From Bacteroidota bacterium (GTDB lineage: Bacteria > Bacteroidota > Ignavibacteria > Ignavibacteriales > Ignavibacteriaceae): a DNA stretch of 64,000 bases. Position numbers and translations under genes: made by a program. The DNA is taken from positions 1-64,000 of the forward strand of contig JADFLR010000020.1 in NCBI GenBank assembly GCA_022564295.1. The letters run 5' to 3'. This document shows, in pieces, positions 16,511-26,711 of this stretch (positions are counted from its first letter, which is position 1; each line of letters begins with the position of its first letter). A model generated the notes under the pieces. It was not told the origin of the DNA. It worked only from the letters and a program-made list of their open reading frames with translations, and made no database searches.

Positions 16511-17962
16511 TTACACATTACTGATCAACTCCCACGCCTGCTTAACGTGCTCTTCCTGCGTTCTTAACCCGGAGATAGATATCCTTATCACAAATTTTCC
16601 GCTTAATTTTGTGCCGGATAAAAACAGCTTGCCGGATTTGTTTATTTCATCAAGCAGTTTTTCATTCAAAGCATTCAGTTCATCCTCATCATTAATATTT
16701 TTTGGATGAGCACGGAAACAAACCACACTAAAAGGTGTTGGTGCCATTCTTTCAAAGTCGGGATGAGATTCAATCCAATCCGCAAACTCATTTGCAAGCC
16801 GCAAATGTTCAGCAATTCTATTTTGAATTCCCTCAACACCAAAATACCTGATAATGAACCACAACTTTAACGAACGAAATCTTCTGCCGAGCTGCAAACC
16901 GTAATCCATATAATTTGTTACTTTACTGTCTTCGGAGGTTTTTAAATACTCTGCTCCCAAACTAAATGCACGTTTAAGGATTTCAGGTTTAGTTGTATAA
17001 AATGCACTCAAATCAATAGGGGTGAACATCCATTTGTGTGGGTTGACAACAATAGAATCTGCAAACTCAATCCCTTCAAATATATACTTCATTTTGGGAA
17101 TGACGGCAGCTATTCCTCCGTAAGCCGCATCCACGTGCAGCCAAAGATTTTCTTTTCTGCATATCTCACCAATTTCTCTAACGGGATCAACGCTTGTGGT
17201 GGAAGTTGTACCGACGGTTGCGACAACACAAAACGGAAGCCATCCATTTTTTCTATCTTCCGAAATTGCTTTCTGCAGCTCATGCGAAATCATTCTGAAT
17301 TTATCATCAATTGGGATTTTTCTAATTCCGCTCAAACCAATTCCAAGTGTTATTATTCCTTTATCAATTGAAGAATGTGCATGCTCGGAAGCATAAAGAC
17401 GAAGCTTAGGTATTTCATTTCTGCCGCTCATTCCTTTTTCACGAAATTTTAATTCTGTTAACTGCTCTCTTGCAGCAGCAATTGCGTGCATCGAACTGAT
17501 TGAAGCTGTATCATAAATTATTCCCCAAAAGTTATCGGGAAATCCAAGCATTTTTTTTAACCAATTTAACGTTACTTCTTCCAACTCTGTAGCTGCAGGA
17601 GATGTTTTCCATAACATTCCGTTAATGTTTAATGCAGCGCTTAACATCTCCGCTAATATTCCCGGTCCGCTTGATGTAGAATTAAAATACGCCATAAAAT
17701 CCGGATGGTTCCAGTGAGTAATTCCAGGCATAATGATTTTTTCAAAATCGGAAAAAATCGCATCCATACTTTCTCCTTTTTGAGGCGGCTCTAACGGTAA
17801 TTTACTTCTAATCTTTCCCGGTTCAATATTCGGAAGAACTGTATTGCTTTCAATGTTATTAAAATAATCAGCTATCCAATCGATAAACTCGTGACCGTTC
17901 TTTCGGAATTCATCAACAGGCATATCATTTAAGCCGGTAATCATTATATCTTTATTATTCAT
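16511..17962 (-). CDS. Pyridoxal-phosphate-dependent group II (aromatic amino acid type) decarboxylase
   Basis: A 483-residue fold-type I PLP enzyme. The PLP-binding Lys310 is in NPHKW; the LHVDAAYGG motif near 275-283 supplies the Asp to the pyridine nitrogen; the WNHPDF opening near 84-89 is that of the DOPA/tryptophan decarboxylase group. It decarboxylates an L-amino acid to an amine; the exact substrate is not predictable. Its ATG directly follows the TGA of the GNAT/LPG-synthase-type gene with no gap, so the two are translated together. Confidence 0.88.
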   Translation of the reverse strand: MNNKDIMITGLNDMPVDEFRKNGHEFIDWIADYFNNIESNTVLPNIEPGKIRSKLPLEPPQKGESMDAIFSDFEKIIMPGITHWNHPDFMAYFNSTSSGPGILAEMLSAALNINGMLWKTSPAATELEEVTLNWLKKMLGFPDNFWGIIYDTASISSMHAIAAAREQLTELKFREKGMSGRNEIPKLRLYASEHAHSSIDKGIITLGIGLSGIRKIPIDDKFRMISHELQKAISEDRKNGWLPFCVVATVGTTSTTSVDPVREIGEICRKENLWLHVDAAYGGIAAVIPKMKYIFEGIEFADSIVVNPHKWMFTPIDLSAFYTTKPEILKRAFSLGAEYLKTSEDSKVTNYMDYGLQLGRRFRSLKLWFIIRYFGVEGIQNRIAEHLRLANEFADWIESHPDFERMAPTPFSVVCFRAHPKNINDEDELNALNEKLLDEINKSGKLFLSGTKLSGKFVIRISISGLRTQEEHVKQAWELISNV

Positions 17963-18898
17963 TCAACTGCCTTTGTTTATTTTTCCAAACGATAAAATAT
18001 GTGAAAGTTTATATATAATAAGTTTATGCAAATTTGTTCTAAATAAAACTTTTAACAAAATAGAAACAGTAAGATTGGGTTTAACACAAAAATAGTAATC
18101 TATCCAGAAAGGATTAAATTTATTTTTAAAGAAAAACAAACCTTTATAATTGTAGGCGAATCTTAATCTCCTGCCGATAAAATTGATCATCCCTTCTTTT
18201 GTAAATAATGTATCTTCATAAACAGTAAAAGGAACACCACCAAGACTCCAGTATTCATAACCTTCCATCTTTAAATTGTGAAAGATAGAATAGATCAATG
18301 CTTCCATTACACCAACAGGTGCATGCTTTCGGCGTAATATCAGTTCGGTTTGTGCGTAGTTTTTTTCTTTATGAGAAAGCATAAACGCTCCGTACCAAAA
18401 ATCACTATCATCTTTAATAACAAATAAGCGATTAAATGATTTAAATTCATCACTAAAGAGATATTTTAGTTGCGGTTCTTTTCCGTGTGCACATTCATAT
18501 CTGAATTTCCGCAATCGGTCTTTCATCTTTATTGAAAAAGGGATTTCTTCAATTTGTTTTCCCCTGTTTCCTCTTCTTATTAGTTCTTTAAGAGATTTCT
18601 TTTTGAAATGATCATATTCAAGATCAAGAATTGCTTCCTGCCCTGTTTTATAAATTTCATATCCATTATCCGAAAGTTCGTAAGCAACTCCTTTGTTACA
18701 ACCGTCAATCAATATTCCTTCGTTAGAAGTATAGAGATATTCTTTTAGAATTTTTGTAAGGTCGTAGCCATAAGGAAGTCTTACAAACGTAAGCCATTTT
18801 GTTTTTTTGTTCAGATCGATTAAGAATAATATCGGTTTATCTTCATCATATCTGCAAAAGCTGAAAGGCAGCATTATTTTTTCCAGTAATGATTGCAA
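17963..18898 (-). CDS. LPG-synthase C-terminal (DUF2156)-type acyl/aminoacyl transferase
   Basis: A 311-residue soluble protein of the GNAT superfamily branch that forms the C-terminal domain of MprF (phosphatidylglycerol lysyltransferase) and stand-alone DUF2156 proteins. Supporting segments are AQTELILRRKHAPVGVMEAL, the YEYWSLGGVPF stretch at about 206-216, and YNYKGLFFFKNKFNPFW near 249-265. The membrane flippase half of MprF is absent. The stop TGA (17963-17965) abuts the decarboxylase ATG. A joint role with the decarboxylase in making or attaching an amine or amino-acyl group is inference. Confidence 0.75.
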   Translation of the reverse strand: MQSLLEKIMLPFSFCRYDEDKPILFLIDLNKKTKWLTFVRLPYGYDLTKILKEYLYTSNEGILIDGCNKGVAYELSDNGYEIYKTGQEAILDLEYDHFKKKSLKELIRRGNRGKQIEEIPFSIKMKDRLRKFRYECAHGKEPQLKYLFSDEFKSFNRLFVIKDDSDFWYGAFMLSHKEKNYAQTELILRRKHAPVGVMEALIYSIFHNLKMEGYEYWSLGGVPFTVYEDTLFTKEGMINFIGRRLRFAYNYKGLFFFKNKFNPFWIDYYFCVKPNLTVSILLKVLFRTNLHKLIIYKLSHILSFGKINKGS

Positions 18899-19009
18899 GA
18901 TTAATATTGAAGATTTATCATTAAATTAAATTTCTTTAACGAATATAAAATTGATAATTTTCATTCCCTAAAATAATTCATTTTTTTAAGAAGCTGTTCG
19001 AAATCGTTC

Positions 19010-19603
19010 ATGAAAATATTCTTTTACCTGATAATGGTATCCACCATTTTAATTTTAATAAGTTGCCAGAGTAAGTACCCGTTGGATAAAGATCTAACGA
19101 GGAAAAATTATACGTTTTTTAATCAGGATAGTGTTGGAGTGATTTTTCCCGATATTATAAAAGGCAAAGTAACAGTGATAGGATTCATTTACACTAACTG
19201 CCCCGATATTTGCCCGATGACTACTCACAATATGTATTTGACACAACAAAAATTAAAAAAGAATGCGATTGAGAATGTATTATTCGTTACCGTAACATTC
19301 GATCCTGACAGAGATTTTCCCTCTGTTCTAAAAAAATTTGGAGAGATAAGAGATATTGATTTTACCAATTGGGTATTTCTTTGGGGTGATAAAAAAAACA
19401 CGAAATCATTATTGAAAAGATTTGATATCACTGCATTGAAAACTGACTCAACATATTTTGATGATGGCGAACTTACCTACAGCGTAATGCACACAGACAG
19501 AATTTCTTTAATAGATAACGAAAGCAGATTGAAAAAGAATTACCGGGGAAGTAAAGTAAATTTAGAAGAACTTTATAACGATATAATAAATTTAGGAGAA
19601 TAA
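19010..19603 (+). CDS. SCO1/SenC-family copper chaperone (lipoprotein)
   Basis: A 197-residue lipoprotein: signal peptide with lipobox ending at Cys19, then a thioredoxin fold. The copper ligands are the CPDIC pair Cys64 and Cys68 and His161 (VMHTDR). SCO proteins deliver copper, or reduce the thiols, for the CuA centre of cytochrome c oxidase. The PCu(A)C gene starts two bases after its stop. Confidence 0.92.
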   Translation: MKIFFYLIMVSTILILISCQSKYPLDKDLTRKNYTFFNQDSVGVIFPDIIKGKVTVIGFIYTNCPDICPMTTHNMYLTQQKLKKNAIENVLFVTVTFDPDRDFPSVLKKFGEIRDIDFTNWVFLWGDKKNTKSLLKRFDITALKTDSTYFDDGELTYSVMHTDRISLIDNESRLKKNYRGSKVNLEELYNDIINLGE

Positions 19604-19605
19604 TA

Positions 19606-20007
19606 ATGTTCAATTTATTAGCAGTATTATTAATGATCTTTAATCCCGGAGATGACATGGTTATAAAAGACCAATGGATAAGACCAGGTGCTGAAAAAAT
19701 GGCTACAGCACTTTACTTTACACTTGAAAATAATGGTAGTGAAGCTGATACTTTATTCGCAGTTGAAACAGACATTGCAAAGATGGTTCAAATGCATGAA
19801 ACATACTCAAATGGTGATGTTATGGGTATGAAGGAAATCGGTGAAATTATTATTGAACCGAAATCTTCTGTAAAACTTGAACCGGGTGGAAAGCATATTA
19901 TGGTAATGAAACTTAAAAGAGATATCGAAAAGGGTGATGAGGTAGAATTTAAACTTCATTTTAAACAAGCGGGTAAGAAAATTATTACAGCAGCCGTACG
20001 CGATTAA
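19606..20007 (+). CDS. Copper chaperone PCu(A)C
   Basis: A 133-residue periplasmic protein with the complete copper-binding motif H-x10-M-x21-H-x-M: His64, Met75, His97, Met99. A short hydrophobic N-terminus serves for export. PCu(A)C works with SCO to metallate CuA; the two genes are two bases apart and clearly an operon. The ribosome binding site AGGAG lies inside the end of the SCO gene. Confidence 0.9.
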   Translation: MFNLLAVLLMIFNPGDDMVIKDQWIRPGAEKMATALYFTLENNGSEADTLFAVETDIAKMVQMHETYSNGDVMGMKEIGEIIIEPKSSVKLEPGGKHIMVMKLKRDIEKGDEVEFKLHFKQAGKKIITAAVRD

Positions 20008-20077
20008 TCAGCCGATTTAATATTACATAAGCATAGAAAGACACCATAAAAAACGGTGGGGGCTAGAGATGTGAAAC

Positions 20078-22279
20078 TTATTTCAGAATCATCATCTTCT
20101 TAATGGAAACAAAATCACCTGATTCCATTCTGTAGAGATATATACCGCTGGCAAAATGAGTAGCATCAAATGTTACTTCGTAAGTTCCCCTATTAACATT
20201 TGTATTAACTAAATCAGCTACTTTTTCGCCCAGTAAATTGTAGATTGCTAATTTAACAAATCCATCTACCGGCACAGAGTATGTGATCTTTGTAATTGGA
20301 TTAAATGGATTTGGATAATTCTGTTCCAACCTGTAAGTGAGTTGCGGATTCTCATCCTGGATAATGGAAATAGTTGAATCAGTCCTTCCGCCCATAACCA
20401 AGACTTGCGCAATTCTACTTGTATCGGTATCTGATCTGATATGGAGATAATCTTTAAAATATCCGTCTTTAATAGGTTTAAATATAATATTAACAGGAAT
20501 AGTTCCAAACGGAGGTAGAACGAAAGGCACTGGATTTTCGACAGTATATGCTGAATCAGAATTATAAAACGAAGTTATATTAATCGCATCATCAGAATTA
20601 TTTATCAGGTTTACTTTTATTATTGATGAATCTCCAACCGGTATTGATTCGAAGAAAATTGAATCCGGATTAGTAATAAATAGATTTGTCCTCCAGGAGA
20701 ATTTAAATGCTCTGTAACTAAGCATTGTATCGGGTAAAGAAAGTTCTAATGCAACTGTACCATCCGCTTCTATTTCACTTAAAGCTCTCGCATCTTCAAA
20801 ACTCCAACCCCATCCTATTACAGTATTATGGTTTTGAAGCCGTTGAGAACTTCCCATTGCTAATGAATATGTTTTAGGTTCATTATTGTAATCCCAGACT
20901 AAACTGACAATTAGATTACTCTCATCTAACTGATATTCCAGACTTCTTGAAAATCTCGGATCGTGTAAGTTTCCATTATCAAATATGGTTAAGTTTCCGT
21001 TTGGCAATCTTCTTATATCATGTTGATGCGAGAATGTTATCTCATCATTTATAAAGAGAAACTGATTGTTCCGCGATTTCAATCCACCTAGGCGCCATAT
21101 TATTTCTCCCGTTTGCCTGTTAATTTTAGTGATTTCATCCATATGTCTGCAAGAAATTAGGAGATTCCCGTCATCATCCAATTCTATTGCGTTACCATGA
21201 ACATAATCAATAGAAGCTGCTGTTAAATCAATATCTTCTGTTGCATCCGTAATCTGAAAATGATCCCAGCTTCGCCATTGAAACACAACATTTTTATCGA
21301 CATCCAATTCCTGAACAATCAACCCAATTACAGTAGCAGATGAATCACCCCCTTGAACAACCGTATCCATCCTTACTGTTTGATAATCGTACGCCATTAA
21401 AAGGGCATGACCGTCCGGCAGTATTTGAAGTTCATGTGTATCAGTTGTATACCCGTTACCAGTTGAGAATGAATCGATAATTGCATAGGATGAATCCATT
21501 TCATAATATTTCACTTTACTAATATCAACATAAGTAAGCATTCCATTGGGCTGAAGTTTCCAATCAGCTTTAATTGAGTGGGTACGCTGATAAAATATTG
21601 GGACACCCTTATTGTCTACAATCATAAGATAACCCCAGGGAATAAAAGGAAAAGTAAACGGTGCTAAAAATAAATAACCGGAGGAAGGATTATTAAATGT
21701 ATTAACAGTAACTGTTGGAAAATCTTCCGGTAACCCGTCGTTCGTAATTGAGAGTTTTTGACTTTTTAGTTTTGGTGTGGAATTTAAATATGATTTGATA
21801 TCCATTTCTAATAAATCTTCTATAGCTCTATTGTAATCAGTATAAGAATTTTTATCACTTATAATAAAAGTAAAATTGAACGGAAGAAGTTCTTCTCCGG
21901 TTAATTTATAAATGCCGCTGTAATAAGAAACGTTAATTGTTTCACTATAGGTAAAATTTTTGTATGGTTTGAATATAATTGTTTTGCCATCATCAGAGAG
22001 AATTAATTTTCCGTCGTGCGTTCCGCTCTTAGAGCCAATAACTTTAATAATATTTGTACCAAATAGACTTGCTGCATTTATTAAGTTTCCTTCCCTGATT
22101 ATAATATTGGTTTCCGGCAACAGCATTGACGAATTTGGTACAGGTGAAATAAATTGATAGGAAGATATATGAGAGTTTTGAGGAAAACATAAAGAAGTTA
22201 TTATCAACAATAAGATAGAAACCAAAATAATAGAATTATATCGTCGAAACATTGTAATTTTCATTAAGTGTCCCATCAT
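20078..22279 (-). CDS. Secreted arylsulfotransferase-like (ASST) protein with T9SS sorting domain
   Basis: A 733-residue secreted protein. After a signal peptide (hydrophobic stretch about 17-34) comes a beta-rich N-terminal domain, then a beta-propeller-like ASST region (about 190-500) with repeated TDTHELQILPDGHALL- and HQHDIRRLPNGNLTIFDNGN-type blades; the His residues in THELQ and HQHD fit the ASST active-site region. A beta-sandwich follows, then an approx. 80-residue sorting domain starting at NYPNPFNP and ending KKMMILK. The sulfotransferase activity is not proven; a scaffold role is possible. AGGAG lies upstream of the tandem ATGs. Confidence 0.75.
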   Translation of the reverse strand: MMGHLMKITMFRRYNSIILVSILLLIITSLCFPQNSHISSYQFISPVPNSSMLLPETNIIIREGNLINAASLFGTNIIKVIGSKSGTHDGKLILSDDGKTIIFKPYKNFTYSETINVSYYSGIYKLTGEELLPFNFTFIISDKNSYTDYNRAIEDLLEMDIKSYLNSTPKLKSQKLSITNDGLPEDFPTVTVNTFNNPSSGYLFLAPFTFPFIPWGYLMIVDNKGVPIFYQRTHSIKADWKLQPNGMLTYVDISKVKYYEMDSSYAIIDSFSTGNGYTTDTHELQILPDGHALLMAYDYQTVRMDTVVQGGDSSATVIGLIVQELDVDKNVVFQWRSWDHFQITDATEDIDLTAASIDYVHGNAIELDDDGNLLISCRHMDEITKINRQTGEIIWRLGGLKSRNNQFLFINDEITFSHQHDIRRLPNGNLTIFDNGNLHDPRFSRSLEYQLDESNLIVSLVWDYNNEPKTYSLAMGSSQRLQNHNTVIGWGWSFEDARALSEIEADGTVALELSLPDTMLSYRAFKFSWRTNLFITNPDSIFFESIPVGDSSIIKVNLINNSDDAINITSFYNSDSAYTVENPVPFVLPPFGTIPVNIIFKPIKDGYFKDYLHIRSDTDTSRIAQVLVMGGRTDSTISIIQDENPQLTYRLEQNYPNPFNPITKITYSVPVDGFVKLAIYNLLGEKVADLVNTNVNRGTYEVTFDATHFASGIYLYRMESGDFVSIKKMMILK

Positions 22280-22463
22280 CAGCTCTCCTGAAAATTTTCG
22301 AATAGTATTATAATTTACTCAAAAGGAATCAAAGATTAACATAGACAGATTCTTTTTTCTTTAACATAACAGATTATATTACTAATTTCAAACAAAAAAA
22401 TTGATGATATAAACCTTATTATGGCTGGACGGATAAATCTTAAAAAAGATAGGGACTTTAGTT

Positions 22464-23672
22464 TTAAAGCTTATGCTCTCTTCCGCAACGAGGGCAGAAA
22501 ACAATTTTCTTTTTATAGTCAGGTGGGATTTTTATCTTAACGCCACAATTACAATTGATGAACGAATAATCGTTCAACTTCATTATCAGATCGCCAACAT
22601 TTCTTTGGGTTTGTTTTTGTGTTAATCCAACTGCAGGAATACCCATTGCCCCGCGAATATTTATAGGAGTAGAATCTTTCAATTCAGCCGGAGGAATAAT
22701 ATCGGTTTCTTTACCTGTTACTTTATTGAAAGCAGTTTGATAAGCATTAAAATCAGCACTTTTTGCTATGCCTCTTAAGATTCTTATTCGTTCAGAAATA
22801 GGAGGATGAGTGCTTGTTAAGTCGTTCAGTTTCCTCCCCTTTTTCTTTAGGGGATTGGCAATGTACATTGGTGCAGTAACTTTATTTGCTTTTTTTAACT
22901 CCTCAGTCGATCGGGAAATTTTTTCTAATGCAGAAGCCAATCCTTCGGGATAACGTGTAAACCGGACTGCGGAAGCATCGGCTAGATATTCCCTTTTTCT
23001 AGAAATAGCAAAATAAAGCAGTCTGGCTGCGATGGGTGCAAGTATAGCAAATGCAATTGCAATTACAATAAAAATAATCTGTCCCTGTCCGCTATCCTTT
23101 GATGATTTCGAATATCTTCCACCCCCGCCAAACCATAAGCTATAGATAAACACTTCCGATATTAAAACAATAGCCCCGAGCATTATTCCGGATACAGTCA
23201 TAAACAGAACATCACGGTTAACTATATGAGACATTTCGTGTGCAATAACTCCCTGCAATTCGTCTCTGTTCAATCTTCCCAATAAACCTGCAGTAACTGC
23301 TATTGCTGTGTTATTCGGTTTTATTCCGGTAGCAAAAGCATTCGGTGCAGCAGAATCAATAATGTAAATTTTAGGCATGAACGGATGACCCGAAGCAATC
23401 TTCATCTCTTCAACTATATTATATAACTGTGGATGAATATCTTTGGTAACCTCTTTAGCGCCGCTTACTGCAAGTAATATTTTGCTGCCACTGGTGTAAG
23501 ATATTATATAAAGAATTCCCCACAACATAAGTGCAATAAAAACCCCGGCTACGCCTCCGCCATCCGGGCTATAAGCGCTTCCAATAACATAACCGAGAAG
23601 CACAAGTAAAATTCCCATCGAAATGATAAGGATTATCGATTTGCGCTTGTTCGCCTGAATTAATTCCCACAT
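22464..23672 (-). CDS. htpX: M48 family membrane metalloprotease HtpX-like, with C-terminal zinc ribbon
   Basis: A 402-residue inner-membrane zinc protease. Two N-terminal helices (13-32, 41-60), the zinc motif HEMSH at 145-149, Glu228 in KREYLADASAV as the third ligand, and two further helices (about 155-180, 196-220). Unlike E. coli HtpX (293 residues) it has an about 100-residue extension ending in a CxC...CPRC zinc ribbon. HtpX degrades misfolded membrane proteins. It is 21 bases downstream of lemA. Confidence 0.88.
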   Translation of the reverse strand: MWELIQANKRKSIILIISMGILLVLLGYVIGSAYSPDGGGVAGVFIALMLWGILYIISYTSGSKILLAVSGAKEVTKDIHPQLYNIVEEMKIASGHPFMPKIYIIDSAAPNAFATGIKPNNTAIAVTAGLLGRLNRDELQGVIAHEMSHIVNRDVLFMTVSGIMLGAIVLISEVFIYSLWFGGGGRYSKSSKDSGQGQIIFIVIAIAFAILAPIAARLLYFAISRKREYLADASAVRFTRYPEGLASALEKISRSTEELKKANKVTAPMYIANPLKKKGRKLNDLTSTHPPISERIRILRGIAKSADFNAYQTAFNKVTGKETDIIPPAELKDSTPINIRGAMGIPAVGLTQKQTQRNVGDLIMKLNDYSFINCNCGVKIKIPPDYKKKIVFCPRCGREHKL

Positions 23673-23693
23673 AAGAAAATGTTATAAAATGAT

Positions 23694-24251
23694 TTATGAA
23701 AAACTGACTTTAGGAACTTCTTTTTCCTTCTCATCTTCAATTTCAAAGAATTCTTCCTCGTTAAATTTGAACATTCCAGCTAATATATTTGAAGGGAACA
23801 TTTGAATTTTATTATTATAAAAAAGTACCTGGTCGTTATAGTTTTGCCTTGAGAAAGAAATCTTATTCTCCGTTGAAGTTAGTTCTTCCTGAAGAGATAG
23901 GAAATTTTGATTTGCTTTAAGATCAGGATAGTTTTCTACAACAAGATTAAATTTACCCAATGCTCTTGTTAATTCACCTTCAGCTTTTGCTTTTTCGCCA
24001 ACACCTTCAGCTGTAACCGCCTGGCTTCTTGCTTTAGTGATATTTTCCAGTGTATCTCTTTCATGAGTCATATACCCTTTAACAGTTTCAATTAAGTTAG
24101 GTATCAAATCGTGTCGGCGCTTAAGCTGTACATCAATTTGAGACCATGCATTCTTAACCCGGTTCCTTAACTTAACTAAAGAGTTATAAATAGAAATGGA
24201 AAAGAGTGCTAAAAATGCAACGATCACTATTAATACTATTAGTGTACCCAT
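23694..24251 (-). CDS. LemA family protein
   Basis: A 185-residue protein with one N-terminal membrane helix (2-22) followed by the LemA four-helix body; [23 protein letters not shown] (about 33-55) is the family signature. LemA is commonly next to HtpX-type proteases in Bacteroidota. Its ATG overlaps the stop of the zinc-finger gene by one base. Confidence 0.9.
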   Translation of the reverse strand: MGTLIVLIVIVAFLALFSISIYNSLVKLRNRVKNAWSQIDVQLKRRHDLIPNLIETVKGYMTHERDTLENITKARSQAVTAEGVGEKAKAEGELTRALGKFNLVVENYPDLKANQNFLSLQEELTSTENKISFSRQNYNDQVLFYNNKIQMFPSNILAGMFKFNEEEFFEIEDEKEKEVPKVSFS

Positions 24252-24658
24252 TAGTTTTCTCCGTTTTGATTATTGGTTAATTTACTTCCGAATAAATCGT
24301 TTAAAAGTTCTACAACTTTGTTGTCTTTTGATGCTAATTGAATTACGTCTTTAAGTTCTCCTTTATCGAACCAGAGACCATCGTTATCAGGGCATTTATC
24401 AAGAAGCACATCCTTGTTTTCACCTGCATGAACCTTATCCATCTTCTTTCTGCATATAGGACATTTGTATGGTTTCTCGGGGTGTTCAGCATCTTTTTGA
24501 AAAGAAGACAGGAGTATCTCTCTTTCTTTTTCATCTTCAATCAATAAATCTAATTCACCAGCATCAAGCCAAATTCCACCACACGATGTACAGTAATCTA
24601 TCTCAATTTCATCAAGTTCCAGAACGATTGTTGGTTCTTTACAAACTGGGCACTTCAT
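24251..24658 (-). CDS. Double zf-TFIIB zinc-finger protein
   Basis: A 135-residue protein of two TFIIB-type zinc-finger repeats: CPVC...[15 protein letters not shown] (about 3-34) and CPIC...[16 protein letters not shown] (about 65-103). In the second repeat the last cysteine pair is reduced to one Cys, so only three ligands are seen there. Gene order zf-TFIIB, LemA, HtpX points to a membrane-protein quality-control unit. Confidence 0.8.
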   Translation of the reverse strand: MKCPVCKEPTIVLELDEIEIDYCTSCGGIWLDAGELDLLIEDEKEREILLSSFQKDAEHPEKPYKCPICRKKMDKVHAGENKDVLLDKCPDNDGLWFDKGELKDVIQLASKDNKVVELLNDLFGSKLTNNQNGEN

Positions 24659-24737
24659 AATTTATCTATAATAATTAAAATTTAAATTAGTAAATAATGT
24701 TCAAAGTTAAAAAAGGATAATCTGATTTATCCAGCTA

Positions 24738-25604
24738 TTAAAATAGTGTATAAGATATACCTAATTGAAGTGCTTCTTTTAACTGTGTCCTTAAAGTTTC
24801 GTCAACATCATAAATTAATAGTACGTTGATGTTAACATTAAAGTAATCATTTATTTTTGCTGTTATGGTGTTATCCCATCTTACATCCCATACGCTAATA
24901 TCTTCAAATCTTCCGAACAATCGTAAGTAACCTTTATAAGCCATATTCTCTAAAAATACCCATTCAAATTCGGTTACAGATTCAATACCTGTTTCATTCT
25001 TTAAACTTTCTATTTCACCGGGCGTATCAGGATCATCAGTATATCTTTTGTTAAATTCATCCGCAAAAGTTTGCTTAAAACCGAGACCTAATCTTGTTCT
25101 GAAATTTGGTATTTGGTCATATATTAAACCAATACCTTCTGTTAAATAAAATGGATCGAGAAATCCAACTATTTGTTCTGGAGGTGTAACATCATAATTA
25201 AATCCTGCGGTAACAGCAGTTCTTGCTGTAATGCCAAAGTATGGCTGGATCAACCAGCCAACATTTCTGTTTATTGTACTCTCAAAATATATTTCGTTAT
25301 CATTTGTTTTAAATCCTTCATCACCGGTTTTCGTTCTTCCGTAAGAAAATTTTAATGAATTCCTCCATTTCCAAATGTCAGCCAAATAATCTATTCCGAA
25401 ATTAGAAAAGAAAGTGAACGATATAGAATTATCACCACCCTGTGTCCAGTTTTCAAACGATACCTGTGAAAGATTTAATCCTACAACACCTTTGGGTACC
25501 CATAATGTATCTTTCTTTTCTTCAGTTTCATCTGCTGCAATATTTGTGGCAGAAAGGATAACATAAGTAAATAGCAGATAAAAAATTTTCATTCTATTCC
25601 TCAT
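24738..25604 (-). CDS. DUF3078 outer-membrane protein
   Basis: A 288-residue protein: signal peptide 1-24, then the DUF3078 opening PKGVVGLNLSQVSFENWTQGG, and alternating beta strands ending in a YTLF C-terminus typical of small barrels. Family of unknown function in Bacteroidota. The neighbouring gene on the same strand is 38 bases upstream. Confidence 0.75.
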   Translation of the reverse strand: MRNRMKIFYLLFTYVILSATNIAADETEEKKDTLWVPKGVVGLNLSQVSFENWTQGGDNSISFTFFSNFGIDYLADIWKWRNSLKFSYGRTKTGDEGFKTNDNEIYFESTINRNVGWLIQPYFGITARTAVTAGFNYDVTPPEQIVGFLDPFYLTEGIGLIYDQIPNFRTRLGLGFKQTFADEFNKRYTDDPDTPGEIESLKNETGIESVTEFEWVFLENMAYKGYLRLFGRFEDISVWDVRWDNTITAKINDYFNVNINVLLIYDVDETLRTQLKEALQLGISYTLF

Positions 25605-25642
25605 TTTTTTGATATGATTTATTTTAATTAAATATTTATAAA

Positions 25643-26464
25643 TTAGTTCCCGAAAAAACCTGAAAGCAAGCCATCCGGTTTAATTAATTTCTTAATCAAA
25701 TTATAGGGGATAAATAATTCGGTAGGACCAAAAGCATAAGCAGTTATTTCATAACTATTGTAGAAAAAAGTTAAACCATCTTTACCGATTGTAAAATTAT
25801 TATTTACGCTGAACTTATCATCGTCAAACCAGAATCCGGCTTCTGTAAGATTTATATCTTTTGTTAATTCTTTTTCTTTTCTGAAGATTGGTTCTGCAAT
25901 ATTATTTAACTCATCCAGATACTCATCAATTAATATGTCCGGCAAATTTAAAATTTCTCCAGAATTCAAATTGAAATTTATAACTGTTAAAAAAGTGTTT
26001 GGGTGAGCCCCGCCGAGATAAGAATACTCGCTAATCGTACAAGATAAAATATTATCATCTTTAAAGTTATTAACGGCTTTTCTCTCTATTTCCCATTCTT
26101 GCTGCGACTCAGGAAACTCCTTTTTGAAATTTTTATACTCATCAATAAAGTTCTGCATTAACTCTTCAGAATTTGAGTTGTTCTTCTCGCTTCCGATTGG
26201 TTTTAGCATTTCTTTTTGGATTTTAGAATTGATTTTTTCCATTACGGAAAGATCATGCAGGTTTTTGAGTTCGATATATTCAATCTTAATTTTTGCACAA
26301 TTACCAGGAACGTTATGTTCACAACCTTCCGAATTTTGCTTTAGAATTACAGTTTCAATTTGAATTGAATTATATTGCAATTTTTGGTCATCGCTTTTAT
26401 CAGCACAGCTAATCAATAACAACAGTGATGTAATTTGTAAAACACCTAATACTTTACTAAACAT
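25643..26464 (-). CDS. DUF3298/DUF4163 lipoprotein (RsiV-like)
   Basis: A 273-residue lipoprotein with lipobox LLLISC (Cys20). The N-terminal part matches DUF4163 and the C-terminal part (about 180-265) DUF3298, with the SEYSYLGGAHPNTFLTVINFN stretch that marks this family (RsiV anti-sigma and relatives). Role unknown; lysozyme-binding in RsiV is not inferred here. Confidence 0.75.
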   Translation of the reverse strand: MFSKVLGVLQITSLLLLISCADKSDDQKLQYNSIQIETVILKQNSEGCEHNVPGNCAKIKIEYIELKNLHDLSVMEKINSKIQKEMLKPIGSEKNNSNSEELMQNFIDEYKNFKKEFPESQQEWEIERKAVNNFKDDNILSCTISEYSYLGGAHPNTFLTVINFNLNSGEILNLPDILIDEYLDELNNIAEPIFRKEKELTKDINLTEAGFWFDDDKFSVNNNFTIGKDGLTFFYNSYEITAYAFGPTELFIPYNLIKKLIKPDGLLSGFFGN

Positions 26465-26638
26465 TTTGCCTTCTAAAAAACTCAGTTAATAGTCAAATTT
26501 AAATGGAAAAAATATAATTGTAAATTTAATGTTGAATAATCTATATACAAAATTATGGGGGTAACTTTATATAGTAAAAACCCCATTACTACATAAGCAG
26601 GTTCATTAAATAACAGTCAAACTATTTTAGGACGACTC

Positions 26639-26711
26639 ACTCCGCGTGTAATCCCGCCCTTGTCGGGAGAACTTACATCCCGAAAGCCTTCCAGATAAAT
26701 GCCGAATGTTC
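26639..26711 (-). other. Diverged tRNA-Asn-like remnant after the GIY-YIG gene
   Basis: Three blocks are shared, in order, with the intact tRNA-Asn (27000-27071): CTCCGCGTGTAA (26639-26650, the acceptor 3' strand and T-stem), GAACTTACA (26669-26677, T-arm) and GCCGAATG (26701-26708, anticodon stem). The T-loop part is expanded by a small hairpin (TCCCG...CGGGA) and the anticodon loop is replaced. The D-arm and the 5' acceptor strand are missing. It cannot be a functional tRNA. The GIY-YIG stop codon (26710-26712) lies exactly at its edge. Confidence 0.6.
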
